Shown piece by piece: positions 1 to 7,027 of a stretch of DNA of 11,199 nucleotides. Each line of letters opens with the position of its first letter. The stretch's first letter is position 1. A program made the position numbers and the translations under genes. A model generated the notes under the pieces. That model searched no databases and was not told where the DNA came from. It saw only the letters and a list, made by a program, of their open reading frames with translations. The stretch comes from SIG565 sp045647785 (GTDB lineage: Bacteria; Bacillota; Clostridia; Oscillospirales; Acutalibacteraceae). The stretch is taken from assembly GCA_045647785.1 (NCBI GenBank), contig JAZRMU010000042.1, forward strand, positions 1 to 11,199, given 5' to 3'.

Positions 1-460
1 CAGCGATAAATCCGCGCTTTGTACCAAGGCGTTTTCTTTGGTCGATAATAACCTTTGCGTGGTCAGCATTGATTTCGGGAATAATCATAGGAACATCAGC
101 AGTTCCGCGGTGTGCACTGTTGTTAGAAATTACGGGGCACTCAAGCTTTGCATAGGCTTCCTCAAGAGCTCGGATTTCGTCCTTTTTCATATCAACTGCG
201 CAGAAAACAAAATCAACGCTTGCTGCAATTTTTTCCATATCGGCGGTAGCATCTAAAACAGGCATAGCCTTAACTTTTTCGGGCATTGGATCGGTCATAG
301 CCCAGCGAGAGCCAACCGCATCCTCGTAGGTTTTACCTGCAGAACGAGCCGATGCAGCAAGGGTTGTAATCTCAAACCAAGGATGCTCGCTGTTGAGTAA
401 AACGAAGCGCTGACCTACCATTCCTGTAGCACCGATAATGCCAACTTTATATTTTTTCAT
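1..460 (-). CDS. asd: Aspartate-semialdehyde dehydrogenase, N-terminal part (cut by window edge)
   Basis: The reverse strand encodes 153 codons starting at ATG 460 and running off the left edge. The enzyme reduces aspartyl-4-phosphate to aspartate semialdehyde with NADPH, the branch point to lysine/diaminopimelate, threonine and methionine, in the cytoplasm. The start reads MKKYKVGIIGATGMVGQRFV, with the Rossmann nucleotide-binding motif GATGMVGQRF at residues 10-19, and SNNSAHR follows at about 112-118. These match the archaeal/fungal-like ASADH class that many Clostridia use. The catalytic Cys motif (PNCS) should lie just beyond the edge and cannot be checked. A weak Shine-Dalgarno (GAAAGG, read on the minus strand, 472-477) sits 11 nt before the start. 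The gene diverges from queA. N-acetyl-glutamyl-phosphate reductase is a related alternative, but these motifs favour asd. Confidence 0.88.
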   Translation of the reverse strand, partial: MKKYKVGIIGATGMVGQRFVLLNSEHPWFEITTLAASARSAGKTYEDAVGSRWAMTDPMPEKVKAMPVLDATADMEKIAASVDFVFCAVDMKKDEIRALEEAYAKLECPVISNNSAHRGTADVPMIIPEINADHAKVIIDQRKRLGTKRGFIA

Positions 461-481
461 AAAAAACACTGCCTTTCGGGT

Positions 482-501
482 AAATAAGGGTTGCCTTATT
501 T
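482..501. repeat. Inverted repeat overlapping the queA -35
   Basis: AAATAAGG (482-489) and CCTTATTT (494-501) form perfect 8-bp arms around a 4-nt loop. The right arm contains most of the queA -35 box, and on the asd side the repeat falls in the 5' leader. It could be an operator or a leader hairpin; no U-tract follows on either strand, so it is not a terminator. Confidence 0.5.
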
Positions 502-519
502 GATAAAATTAATTATAAT
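491..519 (+). promoter_or_regulatory. sigma-A promoter for queA-tgt
   Basis: -35 TTGCCT (491-496), a 17-bp spacer and -10 TATAAT (514-519) give a start near 526. It faces the asd promoter, so the two transcription starts lie within about 10 bp of each other. Confidence 0.75.
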
Positions 520-524
520 ATATA

Positions 525-553
525 AATATAGCATCAAATATTATATTTGTCAA
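525..553 (-). promoter_or_regulatory. sigma-A promoter for asd
   Basis: On the minus strand, -35 TTGACA (548-553) is followed by a 17-bp spacer and -10 TATATT (525-530). The predicted transcript begins near 518, giving a leader of about 57 nt. That is too short for a lysine riboswitch or T-box. Confidence 0.8.
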
Positions 554-581
554 ATCAAATAAGCAATAAAGGACCAAAATA

Positions 582-1604
582 ATGAAAAAAAGCGACTTTT
601 TCTACAATTTACCCGAGGAACTCATCGCACAATATCCAATATACCCGCGAAATTCCTCAAGAATGATGGTTTTGCCGAAAACAGGCGGTGAAATAGAGCA
701 TAAGAACTTTTATAATCTTTTTGAATATTTGAAGGAAGGCGACACACTCATTCTTAATAATACGAGAGTGCTGCCTGCGCGAATTTTCGGAAAGCGCACC
801 GATACAGGGGCGGTTGTTGAGTTTGTGTTGCTTAAGCAGAAATCGCAGCTTGTTTGGGAATGTATTGCAGGACCGGGCAAAAAAGCCAAAACAGGGCACG
901 AGTTTGTTTTTAGTACCGACCTATCTGCTCGCGTTATAGATGTTTTGGATGACGGAAACCGTATTATTGAATTTACTTGTAATGGAGAATTCTTTTCGGT
1001 GCTTGATACGGTAGGACAAATGCCGTTACCGCATTATATAAAAGCAGAGCTCGAGGATAAAGAACGTTACCAAACGGTTTATTCAAAGGAGCTTGGTTCT
1101 GCCGCAGCGCCTACTGCCGGTTTGCATTTTACCGAGGAGATGCTTGAGGAACTGAAAGGTAGAAATATTAATATTGGGTATGTAACTCTGCATGTAGGAC
1201 TCGGTACATTCAGACCGGTTAAGGTTGATAATATAACCGAGCACAAGATGCATTCCGAACACTATACCATTCCCACGGATACTGCAGAGCTTATAAACAA
1301 AACAAAGCAGAGCGGTGGCAGGGTGATTTGTGTTGGTACCACCTCTTGCCGAACACTCGAATCCGCCGCAACAACCTTTGGTGAAATTAAGCCTTGTAGC
1401 GATGATACCGATATTTTTATCTATCCGGGTTATAACTTTAAGGTTATGGATGGACTGATAACCAATTTCCATCTACCCGAAAGTACTTTAATAATGTTAG
1501 TTTCCGCTTTTGCGGGATACGATAATGTTATGAACGCATATAATACTGCGGTTAGCGAAAAATACCGTTTTTTCAGCTTTGGCGATGCAATGCTGATTCT
1601 GTAA
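582..1604 (+). CDS. queA: S-adenosylmethionine:tRNA ribosyltransferase-isomerase
   Basis: QueA transfers and isomerises the ribosyl moiety of SAM onto preQ1 at position 34 of GUN-anticodon tRNAs, forming epoxyqueuosine. It is cytoplasmic. The 340-residue length is typical. Family motifs run throughout: FFYNLPEELIAQYP near 6-19, GDTLILNNTRVLPARIFG at 53-70, RYQTVYSKELGSAAAPTAGL at 162-181, TLHVGLGTFRPV at 202-213, HKMHSEHY at 221-228, VGTTSCRTLES at 251-261, and LITNFHLPEST at 292-302. The start is supported by AAAGGA (568-573), 8 nt upstream. tgt follows after 18 nt, so the two queuosine enzymes are co-transcribed from the promoter at 491-519. The gene is intact. Confidence 0.97.
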   Translation: MKKSDFFYNLPEELIAQYPIYPRNSSRMMVLPKTGGEIEHKNFYNLFEYLKEGDTLILNNTRVLPARIFGKRTDTGAVVEFVLLKQKSQLVWECIAGPGKKAKTGHEFVFSTDLSARVIDVLDDGNRIIEFTCNGEFFSVLDTVGQMPLPHYIKAELEDKERYQTVYSKELGSAAAPTAGLHFTEEMLEELKGRNINIGYVTLHVGLGTFRPVKVDNITEHKMHSEHYTIPTDTAELINKTKQSGGRVICVGTTSCRTLESAATTFGEIKPCSDDTDIFIYPGYNFKVMDGLITNFHLPESTLIMLVSAFAGYDNVMNAYNTAVSEKYRFFSFGDAMLIL

Positions 1605-1622
1605 TAAGAAATGGAGAAACAA

Positions 1623-2753
1623 ATGTATAAATTAATAAAAACAGAGGGAAACGCGCGCCTTGGAGAATTTCATACTAATAGGGGTATTGTTAAAACTCCC
1701 GCATTTATGAATGTTGCAACGCAAGGTGCAATAAAGGGTGGCGTATCAGCAGCAGACCTTAAGGAGGTCGGCTGTCAGGTGATGCTTTCCAATACATATC
1801 ATTTACATGTTCGACCCAGCGACAAGGTTATCTATGATTGCGGTGGCCTTCACAAGTTTTCAACTTGGGACGGACCTATCCTTACCGATAGCGGTGGATT
1901 TCAGGTGTTTTCTTTGGCGGCATTGCGCAAAATTACCGAGGATGGGGTAAATTTCTCCTCTCATGTCGATGGCAGAAAAATATTTATGGGTCCCGAGGAA
2001 AGCATGCAAATTCAGTCAAATCTCGGCTCAACAATAGCTATGGCATTTGATGAATGTGTTGAAAATCCCGCGGAGCATTCGTATTCAAAAAAGTCTTGTG
2101 AAAGAACTACTCGCTGGCTCATTCGTTGCCAAAAGGAAATGGCGCGCCTTAATAGCCTTGAATCTACAATAAATCGAGAGCAGATGCTTTTCGGTATAAA
2201 TCAGGGTTGCACATATAATGACCTACGTGTTGAGCATATGAAGCAGATTCGAGAGTTAGACCTCGATGGCTATGCCATTGGCGGTCTTGCGGTTGGTGAG
2301 CCCACTGATGTAATGTATGATGTTCTCGACCATGTTATGCCCGAAGCCCCGAAGGAGAAAATTCGATATTTAATGGGTGTTGGTACTCCTGCTAATATTC
2401 TTAACGGCGTTGAGCGCGGTGTCGATTTGTTTGACTGTGTTATGCCAAGCCGAAACGCAAGGCACGGTCATTTGTTTACATCGTATGGTATCATCAATAT
2501 TAATAATCAAAAGTATGAACGCGATATGACACCAATCGATGAAAACTGCGGCTGCCCTGTATGCAGGAGATATTCTAAAGCATACATTAGGCATTTGTTA
2601 AAGTCGGGTGAAATGTTATCGGGCAGACTTTTAGTTTTGCATAATCTTTGGTTTTATAACCATCTTATGGAGGATATCCGCGAGCATTTGGCTAATGGCA
2701 CTTTCTCTCAATTTAAGCGTGAAAAAGAGGAAATTTACTCAACACGCGTGTAA
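1623..2753 (+). CDS. tgt: tRNA-guanine(34) transglycosylase
   Basis: TGT exchanges guanine 34 for preQ1 in tRNAs for Asp, Asn, His and Tyr, the step before QueA. I chose ATG 1623 (MYKLIKTEGNARLGEFH, 376 residues) because GGAG at 1613-1616 lies 6 nt before it. The in-frame ATG at 1611 has no ribosome site and would add only four residues. Visible features are LTDSGGFQVFSL with Asp89, FDEC with Asp143, GINQG near 191-195, GGLAVGE at 220-226, FDCVMPSRNARHG with the expected nucleophile Asp271, and zinc ligands Cys309, Cys311, Cys314 and His340 in the usual CxCxxC-x25-H spacing. All catalytic residues are present. It sits 18 nt after queA and is followed by yajC, a conserved order in bacteria. 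Confidence 0.97.
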   Translation: MYKLIKTEGNARLGEFHTNRGIVKTPAFMNVATQGAIKGGVSAADLKEVGCQVMLSNTYHLHVRPSDKVIYDCGGLHKFSTWDGPILTDSGGFQVFSLAALRKITEDGVNFSSHVDGRKIFMGPEESMQIQSNLGSTIAMAFDECVENPAEHSYSKKSCERTTRWLIRCQKEMARLNSLESTINREQMLFGINQGCTYNDLRVEHMKQIRELDLDGYAIGGLAVGEPTDVMYDVLDHVMPEAPKEKIRYLMGVGTPANILNGVERGVDLFDCVMPSRNARHGHLFTSYGIININNQKYERDMTPIDENCGCPVCRRYSKAYIRHLLKSGEMLSGRLLVLHNLWFYNHLMEDIREHLANGTFSQFKREKEEIYSTRV

Positions 2754-2777
2754 AATAAACTATTTGTAAAATATCCC

Positions 2778-2806
2778 TTGAAATATTCCGCTTTACAGGG
2801 TATAAT
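2778..2806 (+). promoter_or_regulatory. sigma-A promoter for yajC
   Basis: -35 TTGAAA (2778-2783), a 17-bp spacer and -10 TATAAT (2801-2806) give a start near 2813 and a leader of about 24 nt. No terminator is visible between tgt and this promoter, so yajC may also receive read-through from queA-tgt. Confidence 0.75.
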
Positions 2807-2836
2807 GATTTTATAAATTATTTGGAGGAATAAAAA

Positions 2837-3145
2837 ATGGATCAAAATTCAACAGGCTCAACTATTTATTTAATAGTAAGCGTTGCCGTTATGGCTCTGC
2901 TTTTCTATTTTATGATTATCCGCCCGCAGAAGAAAAAACAAAAGGAGGAGCAAAAGCTTCGCGATTCTTTACAGGTTGGCGACGAGATTTTAACAATCGG
3001 TGGTTTTTATGGAAAAATCATTTCCATTAAAGAGGATTCTTTAGTTATTGAATCTGTGCTCGACCACACAAAGCAGAAAATTGCTCGCTGGGCAATTCAG
3101 CAGAACCTCACTGTTCATGATAATGCTGATGCTGCTAAAAAATAA
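2837..3145 (+). CDS. yajC: Preprotein translocase accessory subunit YajC
   Basis: YajC is a small single-pass inner-membrane protein that associates with SecDF and the SecYEG translocon. The 102-residue product has a short N-terminal tail, one transmembrane helix at about 9-28, then the family hallmark FYFMIIRPQKKKQKE (23-37) and a cytoplasmic domain with VGDEILTIGGFYGKI near 47-61. The length is normal for the family. A strong GGAGG (2822-2826) precedes the ATG. The queA-tgt-yajC order is classical, but secD/secF, often found next in other genomes, do not follow here. Transcription is closed by the hairpin at 3160-3192. Confidence 0.94.
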   Translation: MDQNSTGSTIYLIVSVAVMALLFYFMIIRPQKKKQKEEQKLRDSLQVGDEILTIGGFYGKIISIKEDSLVIESVLDHTKQKIARWAIQQNLTVHDNADAAKK

Positions 3146-3159
3146 GTAATAAAATAATC

Positions 3160-3192
3160 TCCCTTCGAGTAGTATTACTCGGAGGGATTTTT
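3160..3192 (+). terminator. Terminator of yajC overlapping the next gene's ribosome binding site
   Basis: A 12-bp stem (3160-3171 with 3176-3187, one T-G wobble), a GTAT loop and TTTTT at 3188-3192 make a good intrinsic terminator. The 3' arm contains GGAGGG (3181-3186), which is the Shine-Dalgarno of the ORF starting at 3194. Confidence 0.85.
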
Positions 3193-3193
3193 C

Positions 3194-3598
3194 ATGTGTG
3201 CCTATAAAAAAGAAATGTCAACAAAACAATTTTATTTTAATATTTTAATAGGAGCTTTAATAGGGGTAGCGGTAATTTTGCTTGTAATTATGTTTTTTGC
3301 AGCTTTAATGCTTGTTTGTAAATTCAACTCTTCTTTAGCATCGCCGTTTTCAAGCATTGCACTGGCTATCGGTAGTATTTTCGCCGGATATATTTCAGCA
3401 CGAAAAAACGGCGGAAAGGCGTTACTTTGCGGATTAGTTACAGCAGGAATAATTATTTTGATTTTAGCACTTTTTGGACTCATCATCAGTAAAAATATAA
3501 CTCTTATGAGTTTAATTCATTTTTCGGTAACGCTGCTGGGGTCATTAATAGGTAGCATATTAGGGGTTAGCAAAACGGATAAAATTAAGGTTGTATAA
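3194..3598 (+). CDS. Small four-helix membrane protein, TIGR04086-like
   Basis: The 134-residue hydrophobic protein has four predicted transmembrane segments at about 16-41, 48-69, 74-98 and 103-124. It has glycine-rich turns (GALIG, AIGSIFAGYISARKNGGKAL) and a basic tail. Size, helix pattern and position right after yajC agree with the TIGR04086 family of uncharacterised Firmicutes membrane proteins as I recall it; no catalytic motif is visible and the function is unknown. ATG 3194 is chosen because GGAGGG at 3181-3186 lies 7 nt upstream. An internal ATG at 3215 has a poor site. Expression must pass through, or start inside, the yajC terminator, since no separate promoter is visible. Confidence 0.75.
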   Translation: MCAYKKEMSTKQFYFNILIGALIGVAVILLVIMFFAALMLVCKFNSSLASPFSSIALAIGSIFAGYISARKNGGKALLCGLVTAGIIILILALFGLIISKNITLMSLIHFSVTLLGSLIGSILGVSKTDKIKVV

Positions 3599-3632
3599 AC
3601 CGCCGTTTGTAAAATTATGTCTATTTAATTTA

Positions 3633-3660
3633 TTGACTTTTATTGTCGGTATGGTATAAT
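3633..3660 (+). promoter_or_regulatory. sigma-A promoter for the GH3 gene, extended -10
   Basis: -35 TTGACT (3633-3638), a 16-bp spacer and -10 TATAAT (3655-3660), preceded by TG at 3652-3653 (extended -10). The start is near 3667. No clear operator or catabolite-response site is seen around it. Confidence 0.8.
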
Positions 3661-3697
3661 GAATTTAAATAAATTTTGTTAGTCAGGAAGTGGAAAA

Positions 3698-5782
3698 ATG
3701 AGAGATTATAAAACTTTAATTTCAAAAATGACTCTAGAACAAAAAGCTTCTATTTTAACAGGTGAAGGACTTGAAAGCACCCCTATAGAAGAACTTGGCA
3801 TTGAAAAGGTTACTTTTTGTGATGGTCCTTCAGGACTTCGCGATGGTAATGCTTGTAATATTAAGGGTGGAAATATAGCTTTTGCGCCCCCCATTTCTAT
3901 GGCGGCAACTTGGGATAGAGCGCTTGTGCGCGAAATAGGCGAAGTTTTCGGCAGAAACTGTGTTGCTGCCGGAATTAATATGCTTTTATCACCAGCAGTA
4001 AATTTGCTTCGCAACCCTCTTTGCGGAAGAAACTATGAGTATTTTTCCGAAGACCCGATTTTGGCGGGAGAACTTGGAGCAGAGTTTATAAACGGTATTC
4101 AGTCTATGGGCGTTGGTACCTCTCTTAAGCATTTTGCGATGAATCACCAAGAACTTTACCGCGGTGTTGTTAATGCGGAATGTGATGAAAGAACAATGCG
4201 TGAGATGTATTTGCGTGTTTTTGAAATTGTTATTAAGAAATCTAATCCCACTTCGGTTATGTGTGCTTATAATAAGGTTAATGGACACTATTGCTCCGAA
4301 AACCGCAAACTGCTTACAAAAATTTTGCGTGATGAGTGGGGCTTTGGCGGTCAGGTTATTTCCGACTGGGGCGCTGTACATAATTTGGCAAAGGCACTTC
4401 ATGCGGGTCTTGATATGCAAATGCCGTATAATGAAAATATACTGCAAGATATTCAGTTAGGTCTCGAAAAGGGCTGGTGCAGTATGGAGGATGTTGACCG
4501 CGCCGTTGAAAACCAGATTAAGCTTGTCGACGTACTCCTTTCAATGCCAAGACCTACCGAGCCGTTTAATCGCGAGAAGGCTCATACCTTTGCCGAGTTA
4601 GCTGCCGCAGAAGGTATGGTGCTGTTGCGTAACGATGATAACATTCTTCCTATTAACCCTCAAAAAATCAAAAAAATTGCGGTTATGGGTAAATTTGCCG
4701 AGGATCCCGTTGCAATAGCAGCGCCGGCCAGCAGTGGTAGTGTAACGGTTGATGATGAATCTATTGATAAGCCGCTTGATTTTATTCGCAAATATGCCGA
4801 AGAAAACGGAATTGAGGTTACCTACACACCACTCTTCGAAAAGGATATGGGCGGATATACTCATCCGGTTCGCGGAGAGCTTATTCCGGCTGCTGTAAAT
4901 GCGGATTTAGTGCTGTTCTTTACAGGTTACCACCCTTGCCACGAGGTTGAAGGAGACGACCGACCGAGCATTGAATTGCCCTATAATATAATCCGTTTAG
5001 CATCTGAAGCTTGCCGAGTTAACCCAAATACTATTATGATTCAGTCTAACGGCTGCTCTATAGCCCCTTATTTTATGTATTGCGACCCGAAGGGTATTCT
5101 GCAAACCTGGCTTACGGGTGAGGGTGGTGGTAAAGCCATCGCTGATATTCTTTTTGGTAAGGTTAATCCGAGCGGTAGGCTGCCTATGACCTTTATGCGC
5201 GAACTTGATCCCGATTTGGAATATCCGGGAGACGGTATTAAGCTCGATTATAAAGAGCGCCAGTATATAGGTTACCGTTATTATGATAAGCACCCTGAAA
5301 AGGTTTGGTATCCCTTTGGTTATGGTATGTCATATACGACCTTTAAGTATAGTAATTTGAAAATTACACCGGAATGCAGTGATGACCCCAAGACTACTGT
5401 TACTGTTCAGTTTGATATTACCAACACAGGTGATGTTGCGGGTAAAGAGGTAGCCCAGGTTTATGTATCTGCTACAGAGCCTACCATTGTACGCCCCGAA
5501 AAAGAGCTGCAGGGCTTTGAGAAAATAGAACTTCAAGCAGGGGAAACAAAAACCGTTACAATAGAACTGAACGAGCGCTCATTCGCTTATTATAATACTA
5601 ACGAAGAGGATTGGCACGTTGAATCAGGCACATATAATATTATGGTTGGAGCATCTGCTGCTGATATTCGTTTAAAAGGCGAGTATACTGTTGAGTGGGA
5701 AGACGATTACACTATTAATCGTGAAGGTTTTAAAGATTTATCATTTGCGGAAATGCTTATAGCATCAGCAAAAGAGGAATAA
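3698..5782 (+). CDS. Glycoside hydrolase family 3 beta-glycosidase (probable beta-glucosidase)
   Basis: The 694-residue enzyme has the full GH3 layout without a signal peptide, so it should hydrolyse imported oligosaccharides in the cytoplasm. The N-terminal TIM-barrel (about 1-300) carries DGPSGLR (42-48), the active-site segment RNPLCGRNYEYFSEDP (105-120), KHFAMN (144-149) and VISDWGAVH with the expected nucleophile Asp223. The C-terminal alpha/beta domain (about 305-545) carries EVEGDDRPS, where Glu418 is the likely acid/base. A fibronectin III-like domain follows at about 565-655, with VQVYVSAT-type strands. No PA14 insertion is present. The start is supported by AGGA (3685-3688). It is a single-gene unit with its own promoter and terminator, and no transporter or regulator sits beside it. 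The exact substrate (gluco- or xylo-linked) cannot be read from sequence. Confidence 0.93.
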   Translation: MRDYKTLISKMTLEQKASILTGEGLESTPIEELGIEKVTFCDGPSGLRDGNACNIKGGNIAFAPPISMAATWDRALVREIGEVFGRNCVAAGINMLLSPAVNLLRNPLCGRNYEYFSEDPILAGELGAEFINGIQSMGVGTSLKHFAMNHQELYRGVVNAECDERTMREMYLRVFEIVIKKSNPTSVMCAYNKVNGHYCSENRKLLTKILRDEWGFGGQVISDWGAVHNLAKALHAGLDMQMPYNENILQDIQLGLEKGWCSMEDVDRAVENQIKLVDVLLSMPRPTEPFNREKAHTFAELAAAEGMVLLRNDDNILPINPQKIKKIAVMGKFAEDPVAIAAPASSGSVTVDDESIDKPLDFIRKYAEENGIEVTYTPLFEKDMGGYTHPVRGELIPAAVNADLVLFFTGYHPCHEVEGDDRPSIELPYNIIRLASEACRVNPNTIMIQSNGCSIAPYFMYCDPKGILQTWLTGEGGGKAIADILFGKVNPSGRLPMTFMRELDPDLEYPGDGIKLDYKERQYIGYRYYDKHPEKVWYPFGYGMSYTTFKYSNLKITPECSDDPKTTVTVQFDITNTGDVAGKEVAQVYVSATEPTIVRPEKELQGFEKIELQAGETKTVTIELNERSFAYYNTNEEDWHVESGTYNIMVGASAADIRLKGEYTVEWEDDYTINREGFKDLSFAEMLIASAKEE

Positions 5783-5785
5783 TGT

Positions 5786-5820
5786 ATAAAAGCACTGTAT
5801 TTTTACAGTGCTTTTATTAT
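5786..5820 (+). terminator. Terminator of the GH3 gene
   Basis: Perfect 14-bp arms (5786-5799 and 5804-5817) with a TTTT loop begin four bases after the stop codon. The 3' arm supplies the T-rich CTTTTATTAT tract. The outer bases GTAT/ATAC can extend the stem with a small bulge. Confidence 0.85.
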
Positions 5821-5830
5821 ACCTGATGTA

Positions 5831-5858
5831 TTGACTACACAATTATTCGTGATATAAT
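5831..5858 (+). promoter_or_regulatory. sigma-A promoter for the FkbM methyltransferase gene
   Basis: -35 TTGACT (5831-5836), a 16-bp spacer and -10 TATAAT (5853-5858). Initiation near 5865 would leave a leader of only about 10 nt before ATG 5875. Confidence 0.78.
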
Positions 5859-5874
5859 TTAATGGGTGAAATTT

Positions 5875-6906
5875 ATGCAGGATTTATGGACTTATTTAAA
5901 AGCTACCGATAAGCCTATCTTTCTCTACGGAACGGGCAATGGTGCAGATAAAATTCTTGATGAATTGTCGCGCCTTAATATATCTGTCAGCGGAGTTTTT
6001 GCTTCTGACGGGTTTGTTCGTTCGCGCACTTTCCGCGGCTTTAAGGTGGAGAGCTATTCTTCTGTAAAAGAAAAATTCGGCGAAATTATTGTTTTGGTGG
6101 CTTTTGGCTCATATTTACCCGAGGTTATCAGTAATATTAAGTGTATAGCCAAAGAGAATGAATTGTATGCTCCGGATGTTCCCGTTATACCGGATGGTAC
6201 TATTTTCAACCTTGAATATGCTCGTGAGCATAGGACCGAGTTGGAGCTTGCTTATTCGTATTTGACAGATGAGCAATCAAAAAAAGTATTTGAAAATACG
6301 GTTTTTTATAAATTAACCGGTGATATAAAGTATTTGTTAGAATGTGAAACCGAACAAAATGAAATTTTTGATATTTTGGATTTCTGCAGCGTAGATACTT
6401 TTATTGACCTAGGTGCATACAATGGTGATACCGTTCTAGAATTTGTTGGAAAAGCGCCAGATTATAAGTGTATTATTGCCGTTGAACCCGACGCTAAAAA
6501 CTTTCGCAAGCTTACAGTCAATACCGAAGCTACGGAAAATATCATTCGTATAAATGCAGCGGTAGGGGAAACGAATGGGAAAATCCTATTTAAAATGGCA
6601 GGTGGCAGAAATTCCGCGAAAAGCGATTGCGGCATAGAGATAGACCAGATGTGTGTTGATTCGTTAGAGGTGAATGGGCGCACCTACATCAAATTTGATG
6701 TTGAGGGAGCCGAAATATCGGCAATAATGGGTGCTGAAAAAACTATAAAGAATATAAAACCAAAGCTAAATATTGCCGCCTATCATAAAAACTCCGATAT
6801 TTTTTCAATCCCAATACTTGTAAAAAGTTTTAATCAACATTATCATTTGTATATGCGGCATCATCCATATATCCCAGCTTGGGATACTAACTTTTATTTT
6901 GTTTAA
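5875..6906 (+). CDS. FkbM-family SAM-dependent methyltransferase with N-terminal Rossmann-like region
   Basis: The C-terminal half (about 170-343) is an FkbM methyltransferase. It has SAM-binding FIDLGAYNGDT (176-186), VEPD (203-206), IKFDVEGAE (272-280), KPKLNIAAYHK (296-304) and a C-terminal LYMRHHPYIPAWDTNFYF segment. Such enzymes O-methylate sugars or polyketides; the acceptor here is unknown. The N-terminal region (about 14-90) starts IFLYGTGNGADKILDELSR and reads like a second Rossmann-type module, of the kind found in sugar-modifying proteins. I chose ATG 5875 (343 residues) because GGGTGA at 5864-5869 lies 5 nt upstream. A GTG at 5866 in the same frame would add three residues but lacks a ribosome site. 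No glycan cluster surrounds it, so the substrate cannot be inferred from context. Confidence 0.87.
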   Translation: MQDLWTYLKATDKPIFLYGTGNGADKILDELSRLNISVSGVFASDGFVRSRTFRGFKVESYSSVKEKFGEIIVLVAFGSYLPEVISNIKCIAKENELYAPDVPVIPDGTIFNLEYAREHRTELELAYSYLTDEQSKKVFENTVFYKLTGDIKYLLECETEQNEIFDILDFCSVDTFIDLGAYNGDTVLEFVGKAPDYKCIIAVEPDAKNFRKLTVNTEATENIIRINAAVGETNGKILFKMAGGRNSAKSDCGIEIDQMCVDSLEVNGRTYIKFDVEGAEISAIMGAEKTIKNIKPKLNIAAYHKNSDIFSIPILVKSFNQHYHLYMRHHPYIPAWDTNFYFV

Positions 6907-7027
6907 AGGGTGATATAAATTTTAAACAATATTGCAAAAAATACGATAGGATAAAAAGGCAACTATATCGGTAAAAAGTTGGTCAAGCGCATATTTTTAG
7001 CTTAACAATGTTTTTGGGAGAGCTTTT

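Noticed and set aside
38..256. 72-codon plus-strand ORF at the left end
   Set aside because: It lies antisense within the asd reading frame, which is strongly supported by motifs, and has no ribosome site or recognisable domain.
461..581. Lysine riboswitch or T-box before asd
   Set aside because: The promoter leaves a leader of only about 57 nt and no T-box or riboswitch core sequence is present.
1611..1622. Earlier ATG start for tgt
   Set aside because: No ribosome binding site precedes 1611, whereas GGAG lies 6 nt before ATG 1623 and the family N-terminus begins there.
3989..4447. 152-codon minus-strand ORF and a 98-codon plus-strand ORF (4164-4460) inside the GH3 gene
   Set aside because: Both overlap the catalytic barrel of a clear GH3 enzyme in other frames and show no domain or ribosome site.
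6907..7027. Promoter between the methyltransferase and transporter genes
   Set aside because: Only poor -35/-10 pairs with wrong spacing could be found, so none is called.
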